The notes: generated from the letters alone by a model not told the origin. A DNA stretch of 64,000 bases from Faecalibacterium langellae (GCF_002549775.1 NZ_NMTR01000019.1:1-64000); one strand, 5' to 3'; numbered from the stretch's first letter, positions 26,361 to 36,233 are shown. Program-made: numbers and translations.

Positions 26361-27812
26361 ATGAGCGCATTGACCGGACTGGAACCGGCATCGGTTTTTC
26401 ATTATTTTGAGGCGATCTGCGGCATCCCGCACACCTCCCACCACGAGAAGGCCCTGAGCGACTACTGCGCGGATTTCGCGAAGGAGCACGGCCTTGCCTG
26501 CCGCCAGGACGAGATGGGCAACCTGCTCATCAAGGCCCCGGCCACCCCGGGCTACGAGAACGAGCCTGCCCTGATCTTGCAGGGCCATCTGGACATGGTG
26601 GGCGACAAGACCGCCGACTGCAAGCTGGACCTCGAAAAGGACGCCATCCGCCCCGTGGTGGACGGCGGCTATGTGCACGCCGAGGGCACCACGCTGGGCG
26701 GCGATGACGGCATTGCCGTGGCCTATGCGCTGGCTGTGCTGGACGCCGACGACATCCCCCACCCGGCGCTGGAAGTGGTGCTGACCGTCTGCGAGGAAGT
26801 GGGCCTGCTGGGCGCTTCCGCCATGGACTTTTCTGACCTCGCGGGCCGCCTGCTCATCAACATCGACTCGGAGGAGGAGGGCGTGCTGACCGCAGGCTGC
26901 GCCGGCGGCCGCCGCATCGAGTGCCACTTGCCCGCTGCCCGGGCGGCCGTGACCGGCACTGCTGTGAAGGCGGATATCGTGGGCCTTGTGGGCGGCCACT
27001 CCGGCACCGAGATCCACAAGGGCCGGGCCAACGCCATCGCCCTGCTGGGCCGCTGGCTGACCCTGCTGGAAGACCACGGCGTGCAGTACGCTGTGCTGGC
27101 CCTCTCCGGCGGTGCGAAGGAGAACGTCATCCCGAAGGAGAGCAGCGTCACGCTGGTGCTGCCCGCAGGCATCACCGAAGCCGTGCATGCCGCCGCGGCC
27201 GACTTTGCGGCCCAGATGCAGGCCGAATACGGCACGGCAGACCCCGCCATCCGCCTGCAGCTCACCGAACAGGGCTGCAGCGAGTACAGCGCGCTGGATG
27301 CCGATTCCACCCAGCGGCTGCGCAAGGCCCTGCTGCTGATGCCCTGGGGCGTGCAGGCCATGAGCATGGACGTGCCGGGCCTTGTGGAGACCTCGCTGAA
27401 TCTGGGCGTGGCGGAGCTGGGCGACGCCGAAGCCATTCTGCGCTTCTCCGTGCGCAGCTCGGTGCCCTCGGCCAAGGAACTGCTGGCCCGCAAGGTACAG
27501 ACCCTGACCGAGCTGCTGGGCGGCAGCGTGCGGTTCCACGGCGACTACCCGGCCTGGACCTACGCCCGCGAGAGCGCCCTGCGGGACCGCTGCGTGGCCG
27601 TCTATGAAGCGCAGTACGGCGCAAAGCCGCAGATCGTGGCGCTGCACGCAGGCCTTGAGTGCGGCATCCTCTCGGGCAAGATCGACGGGCTGGACTGCAT
27701 CTCCTTTGGCCCGAACCTGCTCAACGTCCACACCCCCAACGAGCGCGCCGACATCGCTTCGGTGGCCCGGGTGTGGGAGTACCTGAAGGCGATTCTGGCG
27801 TATAAAGAGTAA
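26361..27812 (+). CDS. pepD: aminoacyl-histidine dipeptidase (M20C, PepD)
   Basis: Cytosolic Zn dipeptidase that hydrolyses a broad set of dipeptides including beta-Ala-His. At 483 residues it has the usual PepD length. Metal-site blocks are ILQGHLDMVGDK, TLGGDDGIAVA and VCEEVGLLGA; INIDSEEEGVLTAGCAGG and the C-terminal LHAGLECGIL are typical for PepD. SD AAAGGAGAGGG lies upstream. It is monocistronic, ending convergently against the dipeptide epimerase at a shared hairpin. Confidence 0.93.
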   Translation: MSALTGLEPASVFHYFEAICGIPHTSHHEKALSDYCADFAKEHGLACRQDEMGNLLIKAPATPGYENEPALILQGHLDMVGDKTADCKLDLEKDAIRPVVDGGYVHAEGTTLGGDDGIAVAYALAVLDADDIPHPALEVVLTVCEEVGLLGASAMDFSDLAGRLLINIDSEEEGVLTAGCAGGRRIECHLPAARAAVTGTAVKADIVGLVGGHSGTEIHKGRANAIALLGRWLTLLEDHGVQYAVLALSGGAKENVIPKESSVTLVLPAGITEAVHAAAADFAAQMQAEYGTADPAIRLQLTEQGCSEYSALDADSTQRLRKALLLMPWGVQAMSMDVPGLVETSLNLGVAELGDAEAILRFSVRSSVPSAKELLARKVQTLTELLGGSVRFHGDYPAWTYARESALRDRCVAVYEAQYGAKPQIVALHAGLECGILSGKIDGLDCISFGPNLLNVHTPNERADIASVARVWEYLKAILAYKE

Positions 27813-27816
27813 TAGC

Positions 27817-27856
27817 AACAAAAAGAAGGGCTGCCGCAGCAGCCCTTCTTTTTGTT
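27817..27856. terminator. bidirectional terminator
   Basis: A perfect 18-bp stem: AACAAAAAGAAGGGCTGC with its complement around CGCA. The A/T-rich ends serve pepD and the dipeptide epimerase. Confidence 0.92.
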
Positions 27857-27858
27857 GC

Positions 27859-28953
27859 TTAGATATAACGGATCTTGCCCGGCTCAATGCCCTTGATGCC
27901 GAGACCCGGCTCGTCGGAGACGGTGATGTCCTTTTCGTTGAATACGGCACCGCCGAGGATGGGGTCCTCGCTGCACAGCACGGGGCCGTCCAGATCGACA
28001 CGGGTGATGATCTGCTTTGCACAGGCCAGATGCACGGCCGCGTTCACGCTGATCTTGGCTTCCAGCATGCAGCCGATCATGCATTCCACGCCATAGACCT
28101 CAGCGGCAGAGGCAATCTTGAGGGCGTTGTACAGGCCGCCGCACTTCATCAGCTTGATGTTCACGAGGTCGGCTGCGCCCATCTGCATGATGGTCAGGGC
28201 GTCCTGCGGGGAGAACACGCTCTCGTCGGCCAGCACCGGCACATAGGAGCGCTCGGTGACGTACTTCAGGCCGTCGAAGTCGTGGGCCTTGACCGGCTGC
28301 TCCACGAACTCGATGTCCAGGCCCTTCTCCTGCATCCCGTTCAGGATGCGCACGGCTTCCTTCGGGGTCCAGCCCTGATTCGCGTCGATGCGGATGCAGG
28401 TCTCCTTGGGCACGGCGGCGCGGATGGCGCTCAGGCGGGCGATGTCCTTTTCCGGCTCCTTGCCCACCTTGACCTTCAGGCAGTCGTAGCCGCGGTCGAT
28501 GGCGTTCAGGGCGTCGCGCACCATCTCCTCGGGGTCGTTCACGCTGATGGTGATGTCGGTGACGATGGACTTCTTCGCGCCGCCCATCAGCTTGTAGACC
28601 GGGATCTTATACAGCTGGCCATACAGGTCCCACAGGGCCATATCCACGGCAGCCTTGGCGCTGGTGTTCTTCTGGATGCAGCCGTTCAGCGCGATCATCA
28701 GGTCTTCGAACTCATCCACGTCGCGGCCGACGATGGTCTTGGCGATGTGGTCGCGGATGGCACCGATGATAGCACCGGTGGTGTCGCCGGTGATAACGCC
28801 GGTGGGAGGTGCCTCACCGTAGCCCACCGCACCGGTGTCGGTGTGGATCTCAACGATCACATCCTCCACGCTGCTGACCGAACGCAGGGCCGTTTTGAAC
28901 GGCACACGCAGCGGCACCGAGATCAGGCCGAGACGCACTTCTGTGATTTTCAT
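27859..28953 (-). CDS. dipeptide epimerase (enolase superfamily)
   Basis: Racemises the alpha-carbon of a dipeptide residue; the best-known members act on L-Ala-D/L-Glu from murein peptide. At 364 residues, the muconate-lyase-group KxK acid/base pair is in CLKVKVGKEP. Metal ligands lie in RIDANQGW, FVEQPV and VLADESVF, and the second catalytic Lys is in NIKLMKCGG. Start ATG 28953 has AAAGGGG upstream. It is divergent from the DUF819 gene with an operator-rich spacer between. The exact dipeptide is inferred. Confidence 0.88.
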   Translation of the reverse strand: MKITEVRLGLISVPLRVPFKTALRSVSSVEDVIVEIHTDTGAVGYGEAPPTGVITGDTTGAIIGAIRDHIAKTIVGRDVDEFEDLMIALNGCIQKNTSAKAAVDMALWDLYGQLYKIPVYKLMGGAKKSIVTDITISVNDPEEMVRDALNAIDRGYDCLKVKVGKEPEKDIARLSAIRAAVPKETCIRIDANQGWTPKEAVRILNGMQEKGLDIEFVEQPVKAHDFDGLKYVTERSYVPVLADESVFSPQDALTIMQMGAADLVNIKLMKCGGLYNALKIASAAEVYGVECMIGCMLEAKISVNAAVHLACAKQIITRVDLDGPVLCSEDPILGGAVFNEKDITVSDEPGLGIKGIEPGKIRYI

Positions 28954-28982
28954 AGAAAACCTACCCCTTTCGATAAAAAATA

Positions 28983-29048
28983 TTGCCAAATTATGAAATC
29001 CATGGTAACATTGTATACGAAGTTGTCAATCTTGTAAAGACAATTGTC
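28983..29048. promoter_or_regulatory. divergent promoter region with TTGT..ACAA operators
   Basis: Plus strand (DUF819): TTGCCA (28983-28988), 17 bp, TAACAT (29006-29011). Minus strand (epimerase): TTTACA (29033-29038), 17 bp, TACAAT (29010-29015). Operator-like elements are ATTGTATACGA at 29010-29020, overlapping both -10 boxes, TTGTC..GACAA at 29023-29043, and the perfect palindrome GACAATTGTC at 29039-29048. They resemble the operator at 33305-33320. Confidence 0.6.
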
Positions 29049-29082
29049 CGCAATTTCACACAAAAGAAAGGGGATCGGGTCC

Positions 29083-30246
29083 ATGATCACAAACGGTTTC
29101 ACCTACATCGCGGTGCTGGTGTTCATTGCCGCACTGCTGGTGTGGCTGCAGCGCTACACAAAGTCGAAGTTTTTTGACTATGCGCCGCCCATCGTTCTGC
29201 TCTACCTCATCACCATGATCCTGTGCACGCTGGGTGCATGGGACATGGAAGCCACCAAACCGGCTTATTCGGTGCTGAAGAACAATCTGCTTTACACCAT
29301 GATCTTCCTGATGCTGCTGCGCTGCGACATCCGCAAGATCATCAAGCTGGGCCCCAAGATGCTGGGCGGCTTCTTTGCCGCTTCCTTCTCCATCGCGGTG
29401 GGCTTCATTGCCACCTTCGCCATCATGAAGGGCTTCCTGGGCTCTGAGGCCTGGAAGGCTCTGGGTGCGCTGTGCGGCAGCTGGATGGGCGGTTCCGGCA
29501 ACATGATCGCCGTGCAGGCTGCTCTGGACATCGGCGAGGGCGACATGGCGTACGCGCTGGTCGTGGACTCCATCGACTATTCGATCTGGGTCATGTTCCT
29601 GCTGTGGGCCATCAATCTGGCACCCAAGTTCAACAAGTGGGCCAAGGCCGACACCACCACGCTGGATGAAGTGTCCCGCCGTCTGGAAGAGGACGCAAAG
29701 GCCAACGAGGACAAGGCCAGCTTTGTCAACCTGATCTTCCTGCTGGGTCTGGCTCTGGTGATCTCTGCCTTCGGTCAGGACATCGGCGCAGCGCTGAACG
29801 GCGCAATGCCCTTCCTGGACAAGGCCACCTGGACCGTCCTGCTCATCACGCTGGCCGGTCTGATCGGCGCCGTCACTCCCGTGGGCCGCATGGCAGGCAG
29901 CACCGAGCTTTCCAACCTGCTGCTCTACTCGGTCGTGGCGCTGCTGGCCTCCCGCGCAAGCTTCCTGGAGCTGACCGACGCGCCCGCATGGATCCTGGCC
30001 GGCTTCATGATCCTGGCCATCCACGGCATCATCCTGGTGCTGCTGGCTAAGATCTTCCACCTCGACATGTTCACCTGCGGCGTGGCTTCGCTGGCAAACA
30101 TCGGCGGCTCTGCTTCCGCTCCCATTCTGGCCGGTGCCTACAGCGGCGCACTGGTCCCCGTTGGCGTTCTGATGGCCCTGATGGGCTACGTCATCGGCAC
30201 GGCAGGCGGCCTGATCACTGCAAACATCATGTCGCTGCTGGCATAA
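29083..30246 (+). CDS. DUF819 family permease
   Basis: 387 residues with about ten TM helices and the DUF819 (YjcL-like) pattern: MLLRCDIRKIIKLGPKML, GALCGSWMGGSGNMIAV and CGVASLANIGGSASAPILAGAY. The family is predicted to transport small organic anions or peptides; no substrate is proven. I chose ATG 29083 with GAAAGGGG 9 nt upstream over an in-frame upstream GTG. Divergent pairing with dipeptide epimerase suggests that it moves a dipeptide or its amino acids. Confidence 0.85.
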   Translation: MITNGFTYIAVLVFIAALLVWLQRYTKSKFFDYAPPIVLLYLITMILCTLGAWDMEATKPAYSVLKNNLLYTMIFLMLLRCDIRKIIKLGPKMLGGFFAASFSIAVGFIATFAIMKGFLGSEAWKALGALCGSWMGGSGNMIAVQAALDIGEGDMAYALVVDSIDYSIWVMFLLWAINLAPKFNKWAKADTTTLDEVSRRLEEDAKANEDKASFVNLIFLLGLALVISAFGQDIGAALNGAMPFLDKATWTVLLITLAGLIGAVTPVGRMAGSTELSNLLLYSVVALLASRASFLELTDAPAWILAGFMILAIHGIILVLLAKIFHLDMFTCGVASLANIGGSASAPILAGAYSGALVPVGVLMALMGYVIGTAGGLITANIMSLLA

Positions 30247-30270
30247 GCGTTCCCGCAACCAATACTGCAA

Positions 30271-30304
30271 AAAAGACCGGACACCGCAGGGTGCCCGGTC
30301 TTTT
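30271..30304. terminator. bidirectional terminator
   Basis: AAAAGACCGGACACC pairs with GGTGCCCGGTCTTTT between the convergent DUF819 and M18 genes. Confidence 0.9.
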
Positions 30305-30319
30305 GCTGTCGATAGGGGG

Positions 30320-31639
30320 TCAGGCCTTGTGCACGGCCAGGGTGCCGAAGCCGGTCTCCTCGAAGTGGCTGCTGTAGAACTCCTTCATCAGCCGGATGAG
30401 AGAGATGGTGTCCTTGGCACCGGCGGTCTCGTAACAGGAGTGCATGGCCAGCTGCGGCAGGCCGATGTCCACGCAGTTCATGGACACCTGCGCCATGGCC
30501 AGGTTGCCCAGGGTGCTGCCGCCCGCCTTATCGGAACGGTTGGCGAAGTACTGCAGGGGCACCCCGGCGCGGGCGGCCAGCTCCTTGGCAACGGCCATGC
30601 TCATGCCGTCGCTGGTGTACTTCTGGCCCGCATGGACCTTGACCACAACGCCCTCGTTCATGTAGGTGCAGTTGTTGGCGTCGGTGTGCTCCGGGTGGTT
30701 CGGGTGCACGGCGTGGGCGTTGTCGGCGCTGAACATGAAGCTGGATGCCACCGCGCGGTGGAAGTCCTCGTCGCTGGGGCAGACGTTCTGCGCGATGCGG
30801 TGCAGCACGTCGTACAGGAAGGTGGAAGCCGCACCCTGCTTGGTGCCGGAGCCCACTTCCTCGTTATCAAAGAAGGCGGCCACGTTGACGGATTCGGCGC
30901 TGCGGCCCTGCAGCAGGCCCTTCAGGATGCCGAACACGCACTGCTGGTCGTCCAGGCGGCCGGAGGAGATGAACTCCTCGTTGCAGCCCCAGACGGTGGC
31001 CTTCTCGCGGATGCAAAGGAACAGGTCGCTGCCCAGGATCTGGTCTTCGGCCACGTTCAGCTCGGCGGCGATGAGCTTTTTCAGCACGCCTTCCTCGGCG
31101 GCACCGCCCAGCAGGGGCAGCATGTCGATCTGCTTGTTGAAGGAGGCCTTGTCGTTCACCTCGCGGTTCATATGGATGGCCACGCTTGGGATGAGCAGCA
31201 GGTCGCGGTCCAGTGCCACCAGACGGGAGGTGATGGCGTCGCCGTCCTTCACCAGCACGCGGCCGGCCACGGACAGCGGGCGGTCCAGCCAGGTGGAGCA
31301 GATCATGCCGCCGTAGCCCTCGGTATTCAGGCGGGTGTACTTCTGGCCCATGTGAAGTTCTGCGTTCTCCTTGATGCGGAAGCAGGGGGAATCCGTGTGG
31401 GCAGCGGCCACGTTGAAGCTGTAGCGCTCAAGCCGGGTGCCCATGCGGAAGGCGATGATGCTGGAGCCGTTGCGGCAGACGAAATAGTCCCTGCCGGGCT
31501 CCAGCTGCCACTTGCCGCTTTCCAGCAGCTCGGAGAAGCCCGCCTTCAGCAGGATCTCCCGGACGGATGCGGTGGTGTGGTAGGCGGTGGGGTTGCCGTC
31601 GATGAAGGAAAGCAGCTCCCTGACTTCGGTCTCGATCAT
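30320..31639 (-). CDS. M18 family aminopeptidase (aspartyl aminopeptidase type)
   Basis: A Zn-dependent tetrahedral aminopeptidase that removes N-terminal residues, often Asp/Glu, from peptides. At 439 residues, metal and catalytic blocks are VAAAHTDSPCF, SGRLDDQQC, FFDNEEVGSGT, MFSADNAHAVHPN and the C-terminal QLAMHSCYETAG. Start ATG 31639 has GGAGG 8 nt upstream. It lies 93 bp downstream of the APC permease with only a moderate hairpin between, so read-through is plausible and both fit acidic-peptide use. Confidence 0.92.
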   Translation of the reverse strand: MIETEVRELLSFIDGNPTAYHTTASVREILLKAGFSELLESGKWQLEPGRDYFVCRNGSSIIAFRMGTRLERYSFNVAAAHTDSPCFRIKENAELHMGQKYTRLNTEGYGGMICSTWLDRPLSVAGRVLVKDGDAITSRLVALDRDLLLIPSVAIHMNREVNDKASFNKQIDMLPLLGGAAEEGVLKKLIAAELNVAEDQILGSDLFLCIREKATVWGCNEEFISSGRLDDQQCVFGILKGLLQGRSAESVNVAAFFDNEEVGSGTKQGAASTFLYDVLHRIAQNVCPSDEDFHRAVASSFMFSADNAHAVHPNHPEHTDANNCTYMNEGVVVKVHAGQKYTSDGMSMAVAKELAARAGVPLQYFANRSDKAGGSTLGNLAMAQVSMNCVDIGLPQLAMHSCYETAGAKDTISLIRLMKEFYSSHFEETGFGTLAVHKA

Positions 31640-31668
31640 AAATGTGAACCTCCGATCGGTGATCTCAG

Positions 31669-31703
31669 AAAAGGCCGGTCGAAATCAGAAGATTTGACCG
31701 GCC
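31669..31703 (-). terminator. hairpin between permease and aminopeptidase genes
   Basis: GGCCGGTCGAAATC pairs with GATTTGACCGGCC, followed on the minus strand by TTTTC. The short T run suggests partial termination. Confidence 0.65.
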
Positions 31704-31731
31704 CGTTCAAGTACTTTTGATTGATCTTATT

Positions 31732-33177
31732 TTACTTCTGCTGCTCGCGCTTTGCAATAGCCGGCAGGATGAAGCCCAGAACCGTCAGCACCACGGGGGT
31801 GATGACGTTCAGCGCAAAGGTGAAGGGGTCCTTGTCGTACATGCCCATCACGCAGCAGATGGCCGTGACGGCAAAGCACCAGACGCCGAAGAACTTGGCG
31901 ACCTTCTGGTTCTTCACGAAGCGGTACTCGGCGGGGATGGTGTCATAGGCGTTGCGCAGGGCAACGTAGGCCACGAACACCCACAGGTAACGCATGGGCA
32001 TACAGACAGAGTTCAGCTTGGTCAGCTGGCGCAGCACAGCGGCAGCGCCGGGCACGAAGGACTGCACCAGAATGATGGAACCGGACAGCACGGCCACCAT
32101 CTTGATGCCGTTGCTGTGCACGCCGTGGGCGTTGACCTTGTGCAGGCCCTGCGGGATGAACTGCTGGGTGTGCTCGTTGTCCAACAGCATACGCAGCGGG
32201 GCGTCGATGCTGAGGATCAGCACGGCGAACTGGCTGATGACATTGCACAGGGCATAGATGATCATGAACAGGTCGCCGACGTGGTAATACTGGCCCAGCT
32301 TCTGGAAGGCCCAGTAGGAACTGTTGGCGGCGTAGGCGTTAAAGCTCTCGGTGCTTTCATTGATGACAGCGGGGTCGAACATGCGGCTCATGGCCAGCGT
32401 GCCCAGAACGGCGCAGACCACCACCATGCCGGCCAGTGCGATCATGCCCTTGGGGAAGCCCTTGCTGGGGTTCTCGACCTTGTTGACGTAGGGGGAAATT
32501 TTCTCGCAGCCGCCCACAGCGAACACCAGAATGGACAGCGAGGTGAAGTAGGTGACGTTGAAGTTCGGGATGAGGCTGCTGAAGCTCAGGTTCGCGTGCA
32601 CATATTCGGCGGTGGGGTTGATGGCCGGGGCGGCAAACATCATCACGATGTACAGCAGCGACATGATAAAGGTGCAGGTGCCGGCGGCGGTGAGCAGCTT
32701 TTTCAGCGGGTTCAGGCCCAGGCTGGCGATGTAGCAGCCCAGCAGCAGGATGCCGAAGGTGGCCAGCTGGATGTACAGGGTGGGGAAGGAGTCGTAGGTC
32801 TCCGCGTTGCGGAAGACGGCCCAGCTCAGCGCCTTGAGGAAGCCGCTGCCCTTGCTGGCGATGTAGGTGATGTGGCAGGCCCAGTAGGTCCAGCCGGCGT
32901 AGTAAGCAAGCTTTGCGTTGGTGGTCTGGTGCAGCCAGGAGCTGACGCCGCCGCCCTCGTTTTTGAAGGCAGAGCCCAGCTCACCCACCATCAGGGCATA
33001 GGGGATGAAGTAGAGCGCGAACATCAGGATCCAGCTGAAGATGACCTGCGGGCCGTTGAAGTAGACAAAGCCGTTGGTGATGTTGCCAAAGCCCCACACG
33101 GTGGAAAAGGCCATGAACGCAAGGACCGGCCAGCTGATCTTGGTGGTTTCGGCTGCTTTTTGGGTAGATGTTGACAT
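31732..33177 (-). CDS. APC family amino acid permease (glutamate/GABA-antiporter-like)
   Basis: 481 residues with about twelve TM helices. The N-terminal APC helix-1 pattern is SWPVLAFMAFSTVWGFGNI, followed by GPQVIFSWILMFALYFIPYALMVGELGSAF and VFAVGGCEKISPYVNKVENPSKGFPKGM. The resemblance is to the GadC/YgjI-type subgroup, so acidic amino acids are plausible substrates. ATG 33177 has AGAGAGGA 8-9 nt upstream; upstream in-frame starts lack an SD. Its promoter overlaps a perfect palindrome, probably bound by the neighbouring GntR protein. Confidence 0.86.
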   Translation of the reverse strand: MSTSTQKAAETTKISWPVLAFMAFSTVWGFGNITNGFVYFNGPQVIFSWILMFALYFIPYALMVGELGSAFKNEGGGVSSWLHQTTNAKLAYYAGWTYWACHITYIASKGSGFLKALSWAVFRNAETYDSFPTLYIQLATFGILLLGCYIASLGLNPLKKLLTAAGTCTFIMSLLYIVMMFAAPAINPTAEYVHANLSFSSLIPNFNVTYFTSLSILVFAVGGCEKISPYVNKVENPSKGFPKGMIALAGMVVVCAVLGTLAMSRMFDPAVINESTESFNAYAANSSYWAFQKLGQYYHVGDLFMIIYALCNVISQFAVLILSIDAPLRMLLDNEHTQQFIPQGLHKVNAHGVHSNGIKMVAVLSGSIILVQSFVPGAAAVLRQLTKLNSVCMPMRYLWVFVAYVALRNAYDTIPAEYRFVKNQKVAKFFGVWCFAVTAICCVMGMYDKDPFTFALNVITPVVLTVLGFILPAIAKREQQK

Positions 33178-33288
33178 GCGGATAATCCTCTCTTTCTTTT
33201 CCGGCTGCCGCAAAAGCGGGCCGGAAGTCCTCCGCCAAAAGCGATGCGTCTGGCCAAAGAACGACAGATTTCGATCGTTTACCGGTAT

Positions 33289-33320
33289 AGTATAGCACAA
33301 TTGTAGATTGTAGACAATCT
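33289..33320 (-). promoter_or_regulatory. permease promoter with palindromic operator on the -35
   Basis: Minus strand TTGTCT (33312-33317), 17 bp, TATACT (33289-33294). The perfect palindrome AGATTGT-AG-ACAATCT (33305-33320) covers the -35, which is where a GntR-type repressor would act. Confidence 0.7.
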
Positions 33321-33336
33321 GCAATTTAAATAAAAT

Positions 33337-33360
33337 AACCGCCCAGTATTTAGGCGGTTG
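33337..33360 (-). terminator. terminator of the gntR gene
   Basis: AACCGCC / GGCGGTT stem; on the minus strand it is followed by ATTTTATTT. Confidence 0.75.
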
Positions 33361-33391
33361 TCTGAATTTCAGGGCCGGTGCCGCGCCGGGC

Positions 33392-34054
33392 TCAGCGGGC
33401 GGCGGTGCTCTTTTCCGCTTCACGGAGTGCTTCCAGCGGCTTCATGTAGTGGTCGTAGACGGCCTGACAGGCGGCCTCGGTGTCGCGGGAGGCAAGGGCA
33501 TGGTAAAGCTCGGTGTGGATCACGTTCTGCCGCACCGCCAGATCGCCGTGGTAAGGGCCGCTTTTCACCCCGGCAATGAGACTGCCGTAGTTCAGGTCAT
33601 CCCAGAATTTCAGCAGCCGGGGCAGTCCGGCCCGCTGCACGATGATGCGGTGGAAGCGGTTGTCGTTCTCCACGATGGCCAGAAGGTCCCCGGAGGGAAC
33701 TTGCAGCATCTCGTCCAGAAGGCCGCGCATGGCGGCAAGGTCTTCCGCCGGGAACTGGCAGTCGAACTGCCGCAGGGCGGTCATTTCCAGATTGGCCCGC
33801 AGCAGATAAATTTCGTAGGCGTCCTCAATGGTGATCTTTTTGACCGAGCAGCCCACATTGCGGGAATACTCGATCAGGCCCTCCTGTTCCAGCTGGCGCA
33901 GTGCTTCCCGGATGGGCGCGCGGCTGGAGCCGAACTCCTCGGCCAGCTTTTGTTCGGTGAGCTTGCAGCCGGGCTGCAGCCCGCCGGTCAATATTTTTTC
34001 CCGGATGGCGGAGGTGATGCTTTCCCGCAGCGTGTGAAAGGTGAATTCGCTCAT
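33392..34054 (-). CDS. GntR family transcriptional regulator, FCD (FadR-like) type
   Basis: 220 residues. The N-terminal winged helix (~1-70) has KLAEEFGSSRAPIREALRQLEQEGLIEYS, the GntR signature. The C-terminal FCD ligand domain has probable metal/ligand residues in ENDNRFHRIIVQ, VIHTELYHAL and VYDHYMKP. Such regulators usually repress nearby catabolic genes until a small acid binds. SD GAGGGGA lies before ATG 34054. It is transcribed toward the permease, and palindromes of TTGT-N2-ACAA type occur at the permease and epimerase/DUF819 promoters. Confidence 0.9.
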   Translation of the reverse strand: MSEFTFHTLRESITSAIREKILTGGLQPGCKLTEQKLAEEFGSSRAPIREALRQLEQEGLIEYSRNVGCSVKKITIEDAYEIYLLRANLEMTALRQFDCQFPAEDLAAMRGLLDEMLQVPSGDLLAIVENDNRFHRIIVQRAGLPRLLKFWDDLNYGSLIAGVKSGPYHGDLAVRQNVIHTELYHALASRDTEAACQAVYDHYMKPLEALREAEKSTAAR

Positions 34055-34194
34055 GATAATGTTCCCCTCTAAAAATTTCCCATACCATAGAATACCATGA
34101 AATACGGGAAAAGAAAAGCGAAAATCTTTTCAGAGCAGCGGGGCTTTGTGTTCCTGCGTTCAACTCTGGCGGGGGAGAAACGGTACCCCGGCGG

Positions 34195-36233
34195 TCACAC
34201 CAGCGCTTTCCAGAGGGTGCGGGTGCGGCTGTTGGGGCTGGCAATGCCGTGGGCCCCGCTCAGGGCATCGCCCACCGCAAACACAGCGGCTTCGCTGCCG
34301 TCCTTGGCGGCGATCATCCATGCAGCGCCCAGACCGTTGGGTTCCGGGTCCACCAAGCGGTGCAGTTCGCCGCCGCGCAGCAGGGCACCGTGCTTGCGGT
34401 ACCACGCCACATAGGGGCGCAGGGCGGCCAGTTCTTCCTCGGTGTACTTTGTCAGGTCCAGCTCAAAGCCGAAGGTGCCGGTCAGGGCCGCTGCCATGCG
34501 GGCTTCCGGGGTGGAGATGTGGCCGGTGCAGTGGTTCGGCACCGTGGAGAAGTGGGCCCCCATCACGCAGCCGGGGTAGAACAGGCTGGTGCCGTACTGG
34601 ATGACCAGGCGGCTGCGGGCGTCGGTGTTGTCGCTGCACCAAATTTGGGGGCTGTAGTAGAGCATGCCGCAGTCAAAGCGGGCACCGCCGCCCGCGCAGT
34701 TTTCCAGCAGCAGGCCGGGGTACTTTTCGGTCAGGCGGCGCTGCAGCTCGTATACGCCCATTACATAGCGGTGGTACACTTCACCCTGCCGTTTGGCCGG
34801 GAGCTTTGCGTTATAGACATGCGCCAGCGAGCGGTTCATGTCCCACTTGAGGTACTTGAGCGGGCAGCTTTCCAGAATGGTGTCCAGCTGCTGCCAGATG
34901 CCGTCCACTACCTCCGGGCGGCTGAAGTCCAGCGTGTACTGCTGGCGGATCTCCAGCGGTGTGCGGCCCGGGATGGCAAAGGCCCAGTCGGGGTGGGCAC
35001 GGTAGAGGTCGGAGTTTGGGCTGATGGCTTCCGGCTCCACCCACAGGCCCATCTCGAGGCCCAGCAGGTTGAGCTTTTTGCACAGGCCGGGCAGGCCGTC
35101 CGGCAGTTTGCGGGTGTCGGCCACCCAGTCGCCCAAGCTGGACGAAGTATCGTTGCGGCCCTTGAACCAGCCGTCATCCAGCACAAACAGGTCGATGTCT
35201 GCCTGTTTGGCGGCCTGCGCCAGCTCCAGCAGCTTCTTTTCGTCAAAATCAAAGTAGCAGGCTTCCCAGCTGTTGATGAGCACTGGGCGGGGGGCCGTCA
35301 TATCCTGCCAGCGCGGCGGCAGCAGCCGGGTGCGGATGGCGTTGTGGAAGCGGCGGCTCATTTCGCCCAGACCCTGATCGGAGTAGACCATAGCGGCTTC
35401 CGGTGCGGTGAAGCTCTCGCCGGGGGCCAGTGTCCAGTGGAAGTGATACGGGTGGATGCCCATGACCAGCCGTTCACCGGCGTCAGCACGTTCTACCTCA
35501 ATGAGGTAGTTGCCGCTGTAGACGAAGGCAAAGCCCCAGGCTTCGCCGGTGGTCTCGGTGGTGTCGGCATGGCACAGGGCCACGGCGGGGTTATGGGCAT
35601 GGCCCGGGATGCCCCGCATGCTGCCGATGCTCTGGATGCCGCACCGCAGAGGTGCACGCTCCGGGGTACGCTCTGCCGCCCATGTGCCGTTGAGGGTAAT
35701 AAGCTCCAGCGCGTCCGGCGTAAAGTCGAGGGAAAGGGAAGCGGCTTTGTGCAGCGTGAGCGGCTCCGCGCCCGTGTTGGTGTAGACCACCGTGCGGGTG
35801 ATGAGGTCCTCGGTTTCGTATACGGTGTAGCGTACCTCAGCGGAAAGGCCGCCTGCGTCCTTGAGGAAAACGGAAAGGGTTTCGACGCCATTGCCGTCAC
35901 GGAACATGGGCAGGCCGGGCAGCTGGGGTTTGCCGACATGAGCTTCTGCACGGTCGAATACAAACGCCGCCGCCTCGGTGCCGTCGGCATATTCGAGCAC
36001 CACTGCCGGGGTGCGGTTGTCCGCCGTGCCGCTGCCGGAAAGTTCCTGCGGCAGCAGGTCCGGCCAGCAGCCGGGGTCACTGTGGGGGACTCGGCCGTCG
36101 GCCAGCGCCGGGGCATTATCCGGCAGGCGGGGACCGTAATAGGTGTGCAGCAGCACTCCCTCCGGGCCCACGGCCAGCTGGTAGCTGGTGTGGGCGGTGT
36201 GCAGGGTAAAACGGTTTCAGAACGGACGATCAT
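34195..36233 (-). pseudogene. GH36 alpha-galactosidase, frameshifted near the start
   Basis: About 675 residues of an intracellular GH36 alpha-galactosidase, which releases alpha-1,6-galactose. Catalytic blocks are intact: LKYLKWDMNRS (nucleophile Asp), ENCAGGGARFD and WCSDNTDARSR (acid/base Asp), plus FVLDDGWFKGR. The expected start ATG 36233 has GGAGG 10 nt upstream but reads only MIVRSET before leaving frame. The main frame resumes at RFTLHTAHTSYQ after a TGA at about 36216-36218. One missing A in the AAA run at 36215-36217 explains it. Reinitiation at GTG 36171 would lose about 20 residues. This could be real decay or a sequencing indel. Confidence 0.75.
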
